From Citricoccus muralis (GTDB taxonomy: Bacteria; Actinomycetota; Actinomycetes; Actinomycetales; Micrococcaceae): a stretch of DNA of 64,000 bases. This document shows, piece by piece, positions 1 to 7,890 of the stretch. A model generated the notes under the pieces. That model was not told where the DNA came from, searched no databases, and saw only the letters and a program-made list of their open reading frames with translations. The position numbers and the translations under genes are program-made. The DNA is taken from positions 1,984,001 through 2,048,000 of the forward strand of contig NZ_CP121252.1 of the NCBI RefSeq assembly GCF_029637705.1, written 5' to 3'. How positions within the stretch are numbered: the first letter of the stretch is position 1; each line of letters opens with the position of its first letter.

Positions 1-666
1 GACACCCCCGGGTTCGTGGAACCATTCGCCGAGGGACTACGTACCGCTCTGGCCGAAGTCACAGCCGAGGGCCACGACCCCGAGCAGATCCGAGTACTCT
101 TCGCCACCCATTCAATTCCCAGCGCTGATGCACTGCGCTCCGGCCCGGAAGAATTGAACCTCGGCGAGGGAGGCGCCTACGCCGCGCAGCATCGTGCCGT
201 CGCCGAGAGAATCTTCTCCGATCTGCGTGCGGACGGGGCGGACGGAGCGGAGGCGACGTGGGAGCTGGTGTACCAGTCCCGCTCCGGTTCACCGTCCACC
301 CCTTGGTTGGAGCCCGATGTTTGCGATCGCATCGCTGAATTGCCCGCCGAGAACGTGACCGCGGTGCTGATCGTGCCGTTGGGCTTTCTCAGCGACCATA
401 TGGAGGTGCTGTGGGACCTGGATGAGGAGGCCCTCGAGGCTGCAGCCGAAGCCGGGTTACGGGCGATCCGTACCCCGACCCCGGGTTCACATCCGAGATT
501 TGTCGCCGGGCTGGTCGACCTGATCGAAGAGCGCATCGCCGCCCGTCCGCCAGCGCAGCGACCGAGCCTCACCGAGCTGGGCCCTTGGTATGACGTCTGC
601 CGCCCTGGGTGCTGTGAGAACGCCCGGCTCGGGTTCAAACCCGCTGCCGCCGGCTGCGCCCCCTGA
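1..666 (+). CDS. hemH: Ferrochelatase (coproporphyrin/protoporphyrin ferrochelatase), 3' part
   Basis: The frame is open from base 1, so the 5' part lies outside the window; about 221 C-terminal residues are present. The enzyme inserts Fe2+ into a porphyrin late in haem synthesis; in Gram-positives the usual substrate is coproporphyrin III. Visible family motifs are LFATHSIP (chelatase core), LVYQSRSGSP and a substrate-cleft stretch PLGFLSDHMEVLWDLD, which carries the conserved His and acidic residues. The C-terminus ends in a cysteine-rich patch (CRPGCC), compatible with the [2Fe-2S] cluster found in some actinobacterial ferrochelatases, although the exact ligand pattern was not verified. 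The next gene begins 3 bases after the stop, so the two are probably cotranscribed. Confidence 0.9.
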   Translation, partial: DTPGFVEPFAEGLRTALAEVTAEGHDPEQIRVLFATHSIPSADALRSGPEELNLGEGGAYAAQHRAVAERIFSDLRADGADGAEATWELVYQSRSGSPSTPWLEPDVCDRIAELPAENVTAVLIVPLGFLSDHMEVLWDLDEEALEAAAEAGLRAIRTPTPGSHPRFVAGLVDLIEERIAARPPAQRPSLTELGPWYDVCRPGCCENARLGFKPAAAGCAP

Positions 667-669
667 GTC

Positions 670-1107
670 ATGCGGCTCTGGTCATTACATCCCGAGGTTC
701 TCGACCGACAGGGGCTGATCGCCGGGTGGCGGGAGGCGCTGCTCGCTCAGGCCGTGCTGTTGGGACGCACCCGAGGCTACACCCGACACCCGCAGCTGGA
801 GCGCTTCCGGTCTCACCCTGACCCTGGGACGGCTATCGGCGCATACCTGAGCGAGCTCCATGCCGACGCCACGCGCCGCGGCTACCGCTTCGACGTCGGA
901 CGGATCGCATTCCCGCTCGGCCCCGACCGTGATGCGTCATGGCGCATGGAAGTTACCACCGGCCAGTTGGCGTTCGAGTGGGATCACCTGCAGCGTAAAC
1001 TCCGCCAGCGCTCCCCCGATCACGTGCGCCCCAGACCGGCGTCGATCCCCGCGCACCCGATGTTCGTGGTGGTGGACGGTCCGATCGCGACCTGGGAACG
1101 GCCCTAG
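670..1107 (+). CDS. Pyrimidine dimer DNA glycosylase (T4 endonuclease V type)
   Basis: A 145-aa protein beginning MRLWSLHPEVLDRQGLI, followed by W-R-E-A-L-L-A-Q and an HPQLERF segment, typical of the Pyr_excise family of pyrimidine-dimer glycosylase/AP lyases. These proteins start base-excision repair at UV-induced cyclobutane dimers. In T4 endonuclease V the catalytic nucleophile is the N-terminal Thr2 amine; this protein has Arg2 after the initiator Met, so the mechanism may differ from the phage enzyme. It starts 3 bases after hemH on the same strand and converges on the P450 gene, with the two stop codons overlapping by three bases. Its position beside a photoprotective carotenoid operon is suggestive but not proof of co-regulation. 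Confidence 0.75.
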   Translation: MRLWSLHPEVLDRQGLIAGWREALLAQAVLLGRTRGYTRHPQLERFRSHPDPGTAIGAYLSELHADATRRGYRFDVGRIAFPLGPDRDASWRMEVTTGQLAFEWDHLQRKLRQRSPDHVRPRPASIPAHPMFVVVDGPIATWERP

Positions 1108-2306
1108 CTGGGACGCAGCCGCAGCCCCCGTAATCGGTAGCCTTCGATGAGCTGATCCCAGCTCAGGCGCGGCTGCTCCGCGATCGTCCACGACCCCGCG
1201 GCCAGCCGGTGCACGAAGGCGTCCGTCTCCCGCAGCGCCAGATGCTGCCCCGGGCAGCGATGCACCCCGTCGCCGAAGCTCAATCCCGTGGCCGGCACCC
1301 CCGGAGTGAGGCTCCGCTCCGGGTCCAACTGCAGCGAGCGTCCGCCCACCACGTCCGCATCCGTGTTGATCTGGCGCACGTTCAGGTCGACCAGGTCTCC
1401 GTCACGCAGGGTCGCTGCCGGACACCCAGCATTGTCCTCGAGCGCGAGCTCACTGGTCATCCGCCGGTACAGGTGACCCACGGGCGGTTCGAGACGGATG
1501 ATCTCGGCCAGGATGCGCTCGCGTTCTTCCCGCCCTGCTTGAGCGTAACGTCGGCGCAGCCGGGCATCATCGAGCACATGCCAGGCAGCCATGGTCATGA
1601 ATTCGCGGGTGGTCACCATGCCGGCGGTGCCGTAGGTGAGGCACTCGGCCAGGAGATCGGCGCGCTGGTAGCCCTGCTGGAGCAGGTGGCTGATGACGTC
1701 CTCACGCGGAGCTCGACGGCGAGCGCGCACCGCCGGGGCCACGTCGCGGCGATAGAACCCGGCCAGCGGTCCCAGGCCGTTGACCGCGGCCTGCATCCAA
1801 TCGCGGCGGGTGCGGCCCAGGTCCGCCCGCGTCCGGTCCAGTGGCGGCTGCCGGAAAAACCGTTCCAGCCGACTCGCCAGTGCGGTCACCGGCGCATGCG
1901 TCAGCCCGACGATCGAGGCGGTGATAGCCACGGCGACGTGCAGGGCGTGCCGATCCACCAGCATGTCTCCCTGATCGGTCGCGATAGTCAGGGAGCGCTC
2001 CACCTCCTGCTCGATCAGTGCACTGTAGCGGGTGTCGACGACGGCGGGCGCGAAGAAGCGGGCCACTCGACGCCGTTGCTCATCGTGGTGGGGGCCGTCG
2101 CCGATCAGAATGGGACGCTTGCTGAACAGCCACTCAGGGATGTGCTCGGCGGTGAAGCCCGCCTGCCGGGTGGAGGAACGAGCCCGCAGCACCGTCCGGG
2201 CCGCGGCGAAACTCCCCACCCGCCGGTACCCCTCGGGATCGTGATGAGCGACCGGGCAGCCGGTGTCTTCGGGGCGTGCGGCGCGCCGCTGGTCCGACAC
2301 ACTCAT
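1104..2306 (-). CDS. Cytochrome P450, probable carotenoid ring hydroxylase
   Basis: A 400-aa cytochrome P450 and the last gene of the crt operon. The ATG at 2306 is chosen because it makes a 4-base ATGA overlap with the crtU stop, as at other junctions here; the frame could extend to 2369 but would then run 67 bases into crtU. Signatures seen: haem-ligand loop FGDGVHRCPG with Cys near residue 351, ExxR as EIIR near residue 270, and an I-helix segment GTAGMVTTREF. Established knowledge: in Brevibacterium, a P450 linked to the aryl-carotenoid pathway is implicated in forming hydroxylated isorenieratene. By context this enzyme probably performs that late hydroxylation; the substrate is inferred. 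Confidence 0.85.
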   Translation of the reverse strand: MSVSDQRRAARPEDTGCPVAHHDPEGYRRVGSFAAARTVLRARSSTRQAGFTAEHIPEWLFSKRPILIGDGPHHDEQRRRVARFFAPAVVDTRYSALIEQEVERSLTIATDQGDMLVDRHALHVAVAITASIVGLTHAPVTALASRLERFFRQPPLDRTRADLGRTRRDWMQAAVNGLGPLAGFYRRDVAPAVRARRRAPREDVISHLLQQGYQRADLLAECLTYGTAGMVTTREFMTMAAWHVLDDARLRRRYAQAGREERERILAEIIRLEPPVGHLYRRMTSELALEDNAGCPAATLRDGDLVDLNVRQINTDADVVGGRSLQLDPERSLTPGVPATGLSFGDGVHRCPGQHLALRETDAFVHRLAAGSWTIAEQPRLSWDQLIEGYRLRGLRLRPS

Positions 2307-3949
2307 CGCGGGCCCCGTCGGCTCGGTCGAAGGCGTCGGCGCAGCAGGCCGCGCAACGGCGGGGACCACAGGTCATGACCGGTGACTCCCCAAGCGGACA
2401 GCAGCTCATTGGCGGCTTGGAATCCGGTGGTGGCGGCCCGTTCCATCAAGGCCACCGGATACTCACACCGAATCCAGTCTCCTGCCAGCACCAGCCCGGG
2501 CACACCGGTGGAGACTCCGGGCTGCTCGTTCCAGGGCGTGGTGTCGGCCAGCCCGCAGTCGTCGTCGATGAGCAGCTCCTCCGCCACGATGCCAGCGTCC
2601 CGGGTCTCCGGGTACACGTGGTGGAGCTCAGCGACCAGCCGATCTCGCACCCGCCGCCCCGGCCCGGCCTCGGGCGTCCCCGGGTCCGCGTCGCCGGTCA
2701 CGGGCGTCTCAGCAGGCAGGGCGTAGCCGTGCAGTTCGACCACGGAGCCGCCATGAGCCCTGGCCCAGACGCGGGCGGTGTGTTCGTAGCGTTCCAGCAC
2801 GCTCACGTTGTCGAGCAGCTCGTAGCCGCTGGTGCCCATAAATGCCGGGCGTTCCGGCGCCACTTGGGTGTCCAGCCAGAGCCTGAGTACCGCGAAGGGT
2901 GGGGCGTTGCGCCGGGGAAGCACCTGCTCCTGTAGCCGTCGCAGACCCTCGTCCACGGCGGCCTCTCCGTCCTCGGCCAGTGCCGGCACCCCGGCAACGA
3001 GCCGACGTGCCTGGCGTGGATCGGCGGCGAGCACCACCGCGTCGACGTCGAGCACCCCACCGTCGTACTCCACCCGCCACGCTGCCTCCGACCCAGGCGG
3101 GAGTCGGGTCAACCGCTGGACCGTCGTCTGGCACCGCACCTCAGCCCCGAGATGGTCCAGGTACTCCCCCAGCGGTGACCAGAGCGCCTCGCTGTAGGCC
3201 TCGCGCGGAACATCGAACAACAGCCCCTCCGCTGAGCCGGTGAAGTAGGTGTGGAACATGGTCACCAATTCACGGGCGGAAAACTCGCGCGGGTCGGCGA
3301 AGAAGGAACGGGCGAACACCTCCAGGGCTAAATGTCGAGCGCCGTCGGGGAATCGGAGCCGGTCCAGGAAGTCGGCCGCGGATTCCCCGGTGTCCTCCTG
3401 CAGGATCTGCGGGAACTCCACGCGGATCAGCTCCAGCGCGGTCGCAATGTCCACTTGCGTCAGCGCGACGAGCGGAAAGGTGGGGCTGCGCCACACGAAC
3501 CCGACCAGATTGAACGGTGGGGTGCGCGGAATCGCGGCAAAGGAATCGGTGACGCCGCAGGCGGTGCGCAGCGGGTAGTCCGCCACCGGAACCAGCTGGT
3601 GTAGAGCCGGATCCACGCGGCGCAGCAGCGCTCTCAGGTTGTAGTACTGGCGGAAGAAGGCGTGGAAGCCTCGGCTCATGTTCCGACCGTCTTCCAGGGG
3701 CCAAGAGCGCACTCGCCCGCCAAGCTGCGCCTGGGCTTCCAGAAGGTGCACCGACACCCCGCGTTCGGCGAGCGCGACCGCAGCGGTCAGCCCGGCGATG
3801 CCCCCGCCGATCACCGCCACCGAACGCACGCCCTCCGGCCGTGCCAGCCCACGCGTCGCCCGCACCCGCTCGGCGTGCGGGTCCCTCGGGTCCAGTGGGA
3901 TGTCGCTGGCCCCAACGCCGTTGCGTGATCCACCACCTCGGATCGTCAT
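2303..3949 (-). CDS. crtU: Carotene desaturase/methyltransferase forming aromatic end rings (isorenieratene synthase)
   Basis: A 548-aa FAD-dependent amine-oxidase-fold protein. An N-terminal dinucleotide-binding motif (VIGGGIAGLTAA, near residue 45) is followed by GGRVRSW and the segment RGFHAFFRQYYNLR near residue 95, characteristic of CrtU rather than phytoene desaturases. A C-terminal FAD contact reads LVLAGDWIRCEYPVALMERA. CrtU desaturates the beta-ionone ring and shifts a methyl group, converting beta-carotene through beta-isorenieratene to isorenieratene. The start overlaps the crtT stop by 4 bases (ATGA) and the stop overlaps the P450 start likewise, indicating translational coupling. 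The first ~40 residues precede the FAD fold and are poorly conserved in appearance, so a later start is possible. Confidence 0.9.
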   Translation of the reverse strand: MTIRGGGSRNGVGASDIPLDPRDPHAERVRATRGLARPEGVRSVAVIGGGIAGLTAAVALAERGVSVHLLEAQAQLGGRVRSWPLEDGRNMSRGFHAFFRQYYNLRALLRRVDPALHQLVPVADYPLRTACGVTDSFAAIPRTPPFNLVGFVWRSPTFPLVALTQVDIATALELIRVEFPQILQEDTGESAADFLDRLRFPDGARHLALEVFARSFFADPREFSARELVTMFHTYFTGSAEGLLFDVPREAYSEALWSPLGEYLDHLGAEVRCQTTVQRLTRLPPGSEAAWRVEYDGGVLDVDAVVLAADPRQARRLVAGVPALAEDGEAAVDEGLRRLQEQVLPRRNAPPFAVLRLWLDTQVAPERPAFMGTSGYELLDNVSVLERYEHTARVWARAHGGSVVELHGYALPAETPVTGDADPGTPEAGPGRRVRDRLVAELHHVYPETRDAGIVAEELLIDDDCGLADTTPWNEQPGVSTGVPGLVLAGDWIRCEYPVALMERAATTGFQAANELLSAWGVTGHDLWSPPLRGLLRRRLRPSRRGPR

Positions 3950-4680
3950 TGTTCTCCTCGGGATGCTCCGGCCACCGCGGTATAGGTGTGCAGAATCTTG
4001 CGGTGCCAGCCCCGCGCCGTGAACACGCGTCCGCCCTCGAATCCGGCGTCACGCAGTCGCTGCAACACGGTTCGGGTCGAGTCGTTGTTCATCACGGACC
4101 GCCAAAGATAGGTGAACAGCGACGGCTCGGCCCGCATCACCACGCTGAGAGGAATGATGACGCCGAAGCAGACCAGGGTCCAGGTGAGCTGGGCCCCTCG
4201 GGATTCGACCACCGAGTAATCGTGCAGCACGAGGGGCGTGCCCGGGGCCATCCGCCGCCGGATCGTCGCCAGCACCGCGGTGCGGTCCTGCTCATCCACG
4301 TTACGCAGCAGATAGGCGGCGAAGACACCGTCCGGGGCTTCCCCGATCTCCTCGTGCAGGCTGTGCTCGAGGTTCTCGGCGCGTTCCAGTACGAAGCGGG
4401 TGCCCGGCCGCCACGTCTTGGCCTGCGCCAGTGCCAGCATGCCTTCCGAAGCATCGACCCCGAGCAGCCGCGCTTCTGGGAGCTGTTCCTGCAGCGCCGC
4501 GGTGCTCAACCCGGTCCCACACCCCAAGTCCCAGATCAGCGGACCGTCGTCACCGCGGGAGTGCACCTGGGCACTCAGCTCGCGGGCCGCCCGGCGCAAT
4601 TCCCGCCGGTATCCCGGGTTCAGCCCGGTCATCACGTCGTAACGCCGGGCCGTGGAGGTGAAGGAGTCACTGAGCTTCAT
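3946..4680 (-). CDS. crtT: SAM-dependent methyltransferase of the aryl-carotenoid cluster
   Basis: A 244-aa class I (UbiE/COQ5-like) methyltransferase. Motif I is IWDLGCGTGLSTAAL near residue 50, followed by LGVDASEGML as the acidic loop; FAAYLLRNVDEQDR and LVLHDYSVVES match later motifs of the fold. A methyltransferase called CrtT sits next to crtY and crtU in Streptomyces griseus, and this gene has the same placement between the lycopene cyclase genes and crtU. CrtU needs no external methyl donor, so the substrate of CrtT is unclear. The gene overlaps crtYd by 14 bases and crtU by 4. The symbol rests on context plus fold, not a proven reaction. Confidence 0.7.
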   Translation of the reverse strand: MKLSDSFTSTARRYDVMTGLNPGYRRELRRAARELSAQVHSRGDDGPLIWDLGCGTGLSTAALQEQLPEARLLGVDASEGMLALAQAKTWRPGTRFVLERAENLEHSLHEEIGEAPDGVFAAYLLRNVDEQDRTAVLATIRRRMAPGTPLVLHDYSVVESRGAQLTWTLVCFGVIIPLSVVMRAEPSLFTYLWRSVMNNDSTRTVLQRLRDAGFEGGRVFTARGWHRKILHTYTAVAGASRGEQ

Positions 4681-5038
4681 GGGGTGCGTCCGCCTTGTTC
4701 GTCTGCTGTTTCTGGTTCTCGTCCGTGAGGGTCTGACGATTCTTCAACGCCTGCCACACCATCAGCGTGGTGGTGATCATCGCGAAGCCGAATCCGAAAT
4801 CTTCCACGGGGATGTCCCAAGGGAACCGGAGTCCGAGCATCTGGTCGGGGTGATAGAGCACGATCGGGTTCGAGAGCTTGGTGAGCCAGCCATCCACCGG
4901 CACCTGGAATCCGAGGCAGATCAGCAGCGCCAGCCAGTATGCCGGGCGGCGAAAGATCCCGCTACGCACCACCAGCAGCTCCACGAGCACCACCACGATG
5001 ATCCCGATGACGGTCAGCAGTGTGTATTCAGGAAGCAT
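4667..5038 (-). CDS. crtYd: Lycopene cyclase subunit, CrtYd type
   Basis: A 123-aa integral membrane protein with three hydrophobic segments (about residues 5-25, 32-50 and 85-105). The motif PVEDFGFGFAMI matches the second-subunit pattern of the heterodimeric actinobacterial lycopene beta-cyclase. With CrtYc it cyclises lycopene ends to beta-rings. The ATG at 5038 is preferred because GGAGGTG lies five bases upstream; a GTG at 5044 is in frame. It overlaps the end of crtYc by 11 bases and the start of crtT by 14. The hydrophilic tail (rich in K, N, Q) is an extension of ordinary length for the family. Confidence 0.85.
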   Translation of the reverse strand: MLPEYTLLTVIGIIVVVLVELLVVRSGIFRRPAYWLALLICLGFQVPVDGWLTKLSNPIVLYHPDQMLGLRFPWDIPVEDFGFGFAMITTTLMVWQALKNRQTLTDENQKQQTNKADAPHEAQ

Positions 5039-5384
5039 GTTCACCTCCGGCGACGTCCGAGGTGCGACGGCGACGCCACCAGCTCAACACTGTGGACACG
5101 CCCTCGTAGCTGAGCAGTGCACACAGCGGGATCACCACGAAAAACACCAGCTCCTCCAACGGGAGCGGACCCAGGTGGATCCCCGTGATGAAGTCGGGGT
5201 TATAGGTCCAATGACCTCGGACGATCCCCACGAGATCCCAGATCCCGAACACGACGACGACGGCGATCACGGAGGGCACCATGATGCGCCATCGCCGATA
5301 TACCCGGGCCTTCAGCACAAACTCCAGCGGCAGCGTGATCAGCACACATCCGGCCATCAGGATCAGATACTCAGCGTGGTTCAT
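5028..5384 (-). CDS. crtYc: Lycopene cyclase subunit, CrtYc type
   Basis: A 118-aa membrane protein starting MNHAEYLILMAGC, with hydrophobic helices near residues 5-22, 35-52 and 78-98. The stretch HLGPLPLEELVFFVVIP carries the conserved P-x-E-E motif of CrtYc-type lycopene cyclases. It pairs with CrtYd; in actinobacteria these two short proteins replace the single CrtY of other bacteria. The start is fixed by a 4-base ATGA overlap with the crtI stop; a longer frame reaching 5633 exists but would lie entirely inside crtI and encodes Arg-rich shadow sequence. Product expected from context: beta-carotene as substrate for CrtU. Confidence 0.88.
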   Translation of the reverse strand: MNHAEYLILMAGCVLITLPLEFVLKARVYRRWRIMVPSVIAVVVVFGIWDLVGIVRGHWTYNPDFITGIHLGPLPLEELVFFVVIPLCALLSYEGVSTVLSWWRRRRTSDVAGGEHAS

Positions 5385-7006
5385 GATCGGTCCTCCTCCG
5401 CATGATCGCCGGCTCTCGTCGGCACGGGCACCGGCAGTGGTCCTACGGTGGTGTCCGCGCGGAAGCGCTTGAGCACGTTCTCTGCCGAGATCAGGCACAT
5501 CGGTAGTCCTACCCCGGGAGTCGTGGTGGCTCCGGCGAAGTACAGTCCGTCGACCTCGCGGGACCTGTTGGATCCGCGCAGGAACGCCGACTGGCGTAGC
5601 GTGTGCGCCAAGCCCAGCGCACCGCCCTGCCACGCGTTGAACTGAGCTTCGAAGTCACCGGGCCCCACGGTGTGACGTGCCACGATGCGCTCTTCCATGT
5701 CCGCGATACCTGCCCGCTCGGCGATCATCGCCACCGTGCGGTCCACGATCTCTTCGGTCTCAACATCAGGGCTCCCGTGCAGGCTCCCCCGGATTCCCCC
5801 GGCCATCGCCGGCACGGGAATCAACAAGAACAGGTTTTCGCGTCCGGGCGGCGCCACCGACTCGTCGGTCGCCGAAGGACGACAGAGGTAGACCGACCTC
5901 GACGCGGAGTCGCAGTGGGACTCGGCACCACTACCTCGCTCAGGAAAGATGCGCTGGAAGTCCGCGCTCCACTCCCGGCTGAAGAACAGCGAGTGATGCG
6001 CCAGCTCGGGCAACGGTCCCTGCACTCCCAGATAGGCCAGTACACAGCCGATGCCGGGATCCCGGCGTTGCCAACGACGGCGCACCGAACGCGGTGGATC
6101 TGGCAGCAGCACCGTCTCGGTGAACTGCCGGTCGACAGCGGAGACCACCCGGTCGGCGAACAGGTGGTGTTCCGTGCCCGCGACATCGCGGTAGGTGACT
6201 CCCGTGGCGTGTCGGCGCGGCTTTTCGCAGGTGATCTGCTGCGCCGCAGCTCCGGTGATGATCTCAGCCCCGGCGTCGAGCGCCAGCCGGTGCAGCGAGT
6301 CGACGAAGGTGCCAAAACCGCCCATCGGGTATGCCACCCCCTGGTTCAGGATCGTGTGGTTGAGGATCCCGTAAAAGGCGGGCGTACGCGAAGGTGAGGA
6401 GGAGAGGAACACTGCGGGGAAATCAAGGAGCTGCCGGAGCCGGACGTCGCGGTAGCGGCGGACCGATTGACGTTCCAAGGATCGGGTGAGCCGGGTCAAC
6501 AGTCGCGGCACGCGACGCAAGACCGACGGATCCAACAACCGGGACGGTGCCTCGAAATTGGTGTAGAGGAAGTGCCCGAGTGCCAGCTGGTAGTCATCAC
6601 CCCAGGCGGCGAGATCCTCAACGAGTCGATGTCCGGCCCCAGCTTCCAGATCCTCAAAGAGGGACGCCACCTCCGTGGCACCGGTCGTGATGTCGAGTCG
6701 CCGAAAGCCTTCCGTGAACAGCGCGAAAGAGGGATCCTCCAGCGTTCGCAGGTCCAGCTCCCGCTCGACACTGGTGCCCATCAGGGCGTAGAAATGCCCG
6801 AAAGCCTCCGGCATCAACCACCAGGAGGGGCCCTGATCCCAGCGGAACCCGTCGTCCTCCAGGCGCCCGGCCCGCCCTCCGACCTGGAGTTGTTGCTCGA
6901 GGACGGTCACCTGATGGCCGTCCCGCGCCAACAGCCCGGCGGTAGCCAACCCAGCCACTCCGGCACCGATGATCACCACGCGCTGCCGTTCGGTGCCCGG
7001 TCTCAC
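5381..7006 (-). CDS. crtI: Phytoene desaturase
   Basis: A 541-aa FAD-dependent desaturase that introduces four double bonds into phytoene to give lycopene. Residues 10-27 read VVIIGAGVAGLATAGLLA (Rossmann FAD loop), followed by GGRAG and WDQGPSWWLMP, typical of CrtI. The C-terminal FAD signature GLYFAGATTTPGVGLPMCL is nearly canonical for bacterial CrtI. The start is a GTG at 7006 that overlaps the crtB stop as GTGA, and the stop overlaps the crtYc start as ATGA. Length is normal for the family. Lycopene rather than neurosporene as product follows from the downstream cyclases. Confidence 0.93.
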   Translation of the reverse strand: MRPGTERQRVVIIGAGVAGLATAGLLARDGHQVTVLEQQLQVGGRAGRLEDDGFRWDQGPSWWLMPEAFGHFYALMGTSVERELDLRTLEDPSFALFTEGFRRLDITTGATEVASLFEDLEAGAGHRLVEDLAAWGDDYQLALGHFLYTNFEAPSRLLDPSVLRRVPRLLTRLTRSLERQSVRRYRDVRLRQLLDFPAVFLSSSPSRTPAFYGILNHTILNQGVAYPMGGFGTFVDSLHRLALDAGAEIITGAAAQQITCEKPRRHATGVTYRDVAGTEHHLFADRVVSAVDRQFTETVLLPDPPRSVRRRWQRRDPGIGCVLAYLGVQGPLPELAHHSLFFSREWSADFQRIFPERGSGAESHCDSASRSVYLCRPSATDESVAPPGRENLFLLIPVPAMAGGIRGSLHGSPDVETEEIVDRTVAMIAERAGIADMEERIVARHTVGPGDFEAQFNAWQGGALGLAHTLRQSAFLRGSNRSREVDGLYFAGATTTPGVGLPMCLISAENVLKRFRADTTVGPLPVPVPTRAGDHAEEDRS

Positions 7007-7890
7007 GCTCGACTCCCTCGGCGCACACGCTGCAGCGCGGTGTCCACCGCGAGCGCCACCTTGCGGGCGTTGTTGACTCGGATGCGTCGCGCGCCGATCT
7101 GTTGGGCGGGGGTCTCGTCGATCTGGTCGGTCAGCTCGTGGAACAGCCGGTGAGCCACCCCGACCGCGAGCCGCGCCCGCAAGTCAAGTAGCCCGATGCC
7201 CGCTTCAGCAGCGTCCAGGTCCTGGCGGATGTCCGCGACCAAACGATGCTTTTCGACGTCGCTGAACGTCACGGGATCGACGCCAGGGAAATAGCACCGA
7301 CCCAGTTCGTCCCGGTCGGCACCGAGGTCGCGCAAGAAGTTGATCTTCTGGAAGGCCGCTCCCAGGCGCTGTGCGCCACGGGCCAGGGTCTGAGATTCGG
7401 TGGTCGCTGTTCCGGGCATGCTGCGGAACACAGCCAGGCACATCAGCCCCACCACCTCAGCCGATCCGTAGATGTAGTCCGCCAAGGACTCCTCCGTGTG
7501 CTCGGTCCGATGCAGGTCGGTGCGCATCGCGGTAAAGAACGGCCGGGTCAACGCGGTGGTGATGTCATGAGAGCGTGCCGTAGCGGCAAAGGCATGAACC
7601 ACCAGGTTCGTGCTGTAGCCGGTGTCCAGAGCGGCCTCGGTCTCGGATTCCAAGCGATCGAGGGCTTCCTCGGCCTCCCGTGGTTCCAGTCCGGCTTGCA
7701 CCGCCACTCCGTCGACGATCTCATCGGCCAAACGCACCAGAGCGTAGAGATTGGCAATGTCACGACGTGCCGGTGCACCGAGGAACTTCGTGGCTAGTCC
7801 GAAGGAGGTCGAGTAGGCGCCGATGACCGTCCCCGCGCTGCGCGTGGCGGCGGCGGTGTAGCGCTGGAGAGGATCCATCGTGCCCATCAT
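7003..7890 (-). CDS. crtB: Phytoene synthase
   Basis: A 295-aa squalene/phytoene synthase family protein that condenses two GGPP molecules to phytoene. Two Asp-rich motifs are visible: VRLADEIVDG near residue 55 and INFLRDLGADRDELGR near residue 185. The tyrosine-rich segment DYIYGSAEVVGLMCL is also typical. The ATG at 7890 overlaps the crtE stop as ATGA; a second ATG at 7887 follows directly. It is downstream of crtE, which supplies the substrate. No unusual residues noticed. Confidence 0.93.
   Translation of the reverse strand: MMGTMDPLQRYTAAATRSAGTVIGAYSTSFGLATKFLGAPARRDIANLYALVRLADEIVDGVAVQAGLEPREAEEALDRLESETEAALDTGYSTNLVVHAFAATARSHDITTALTRPFFTAMRTDLHRTEHTEESLADYIYGSAEVVGLMCLAVFRSMPGTATTESQTLARGAQRLGAAFQKINFLRDLGADRDELGRCYFPGVDPVTFSDVEKHRLVADIRQDLDAAEAGIGLLDLRARLAVGVAHRLFHELTDQIDETPAQQIGARRIRVNNARKVALAVDTALQRVRRGSRA

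Noticed and set aside
1209-2378. 389-aa plus-strand open frame opposite the P450 gene
   Set aside because: High-GC third-position bias leaves the antisense strand open; the P450 on the other strand has all family motifs, and this frame has none.
5385-5633. N-terminal extension of crtYc (to 201 aa)
   Set aside because: The extension lies entirely inside crtI in another frame and is Arg/Ser-rich; the ATGA overlap start gives a normal CrtYc.
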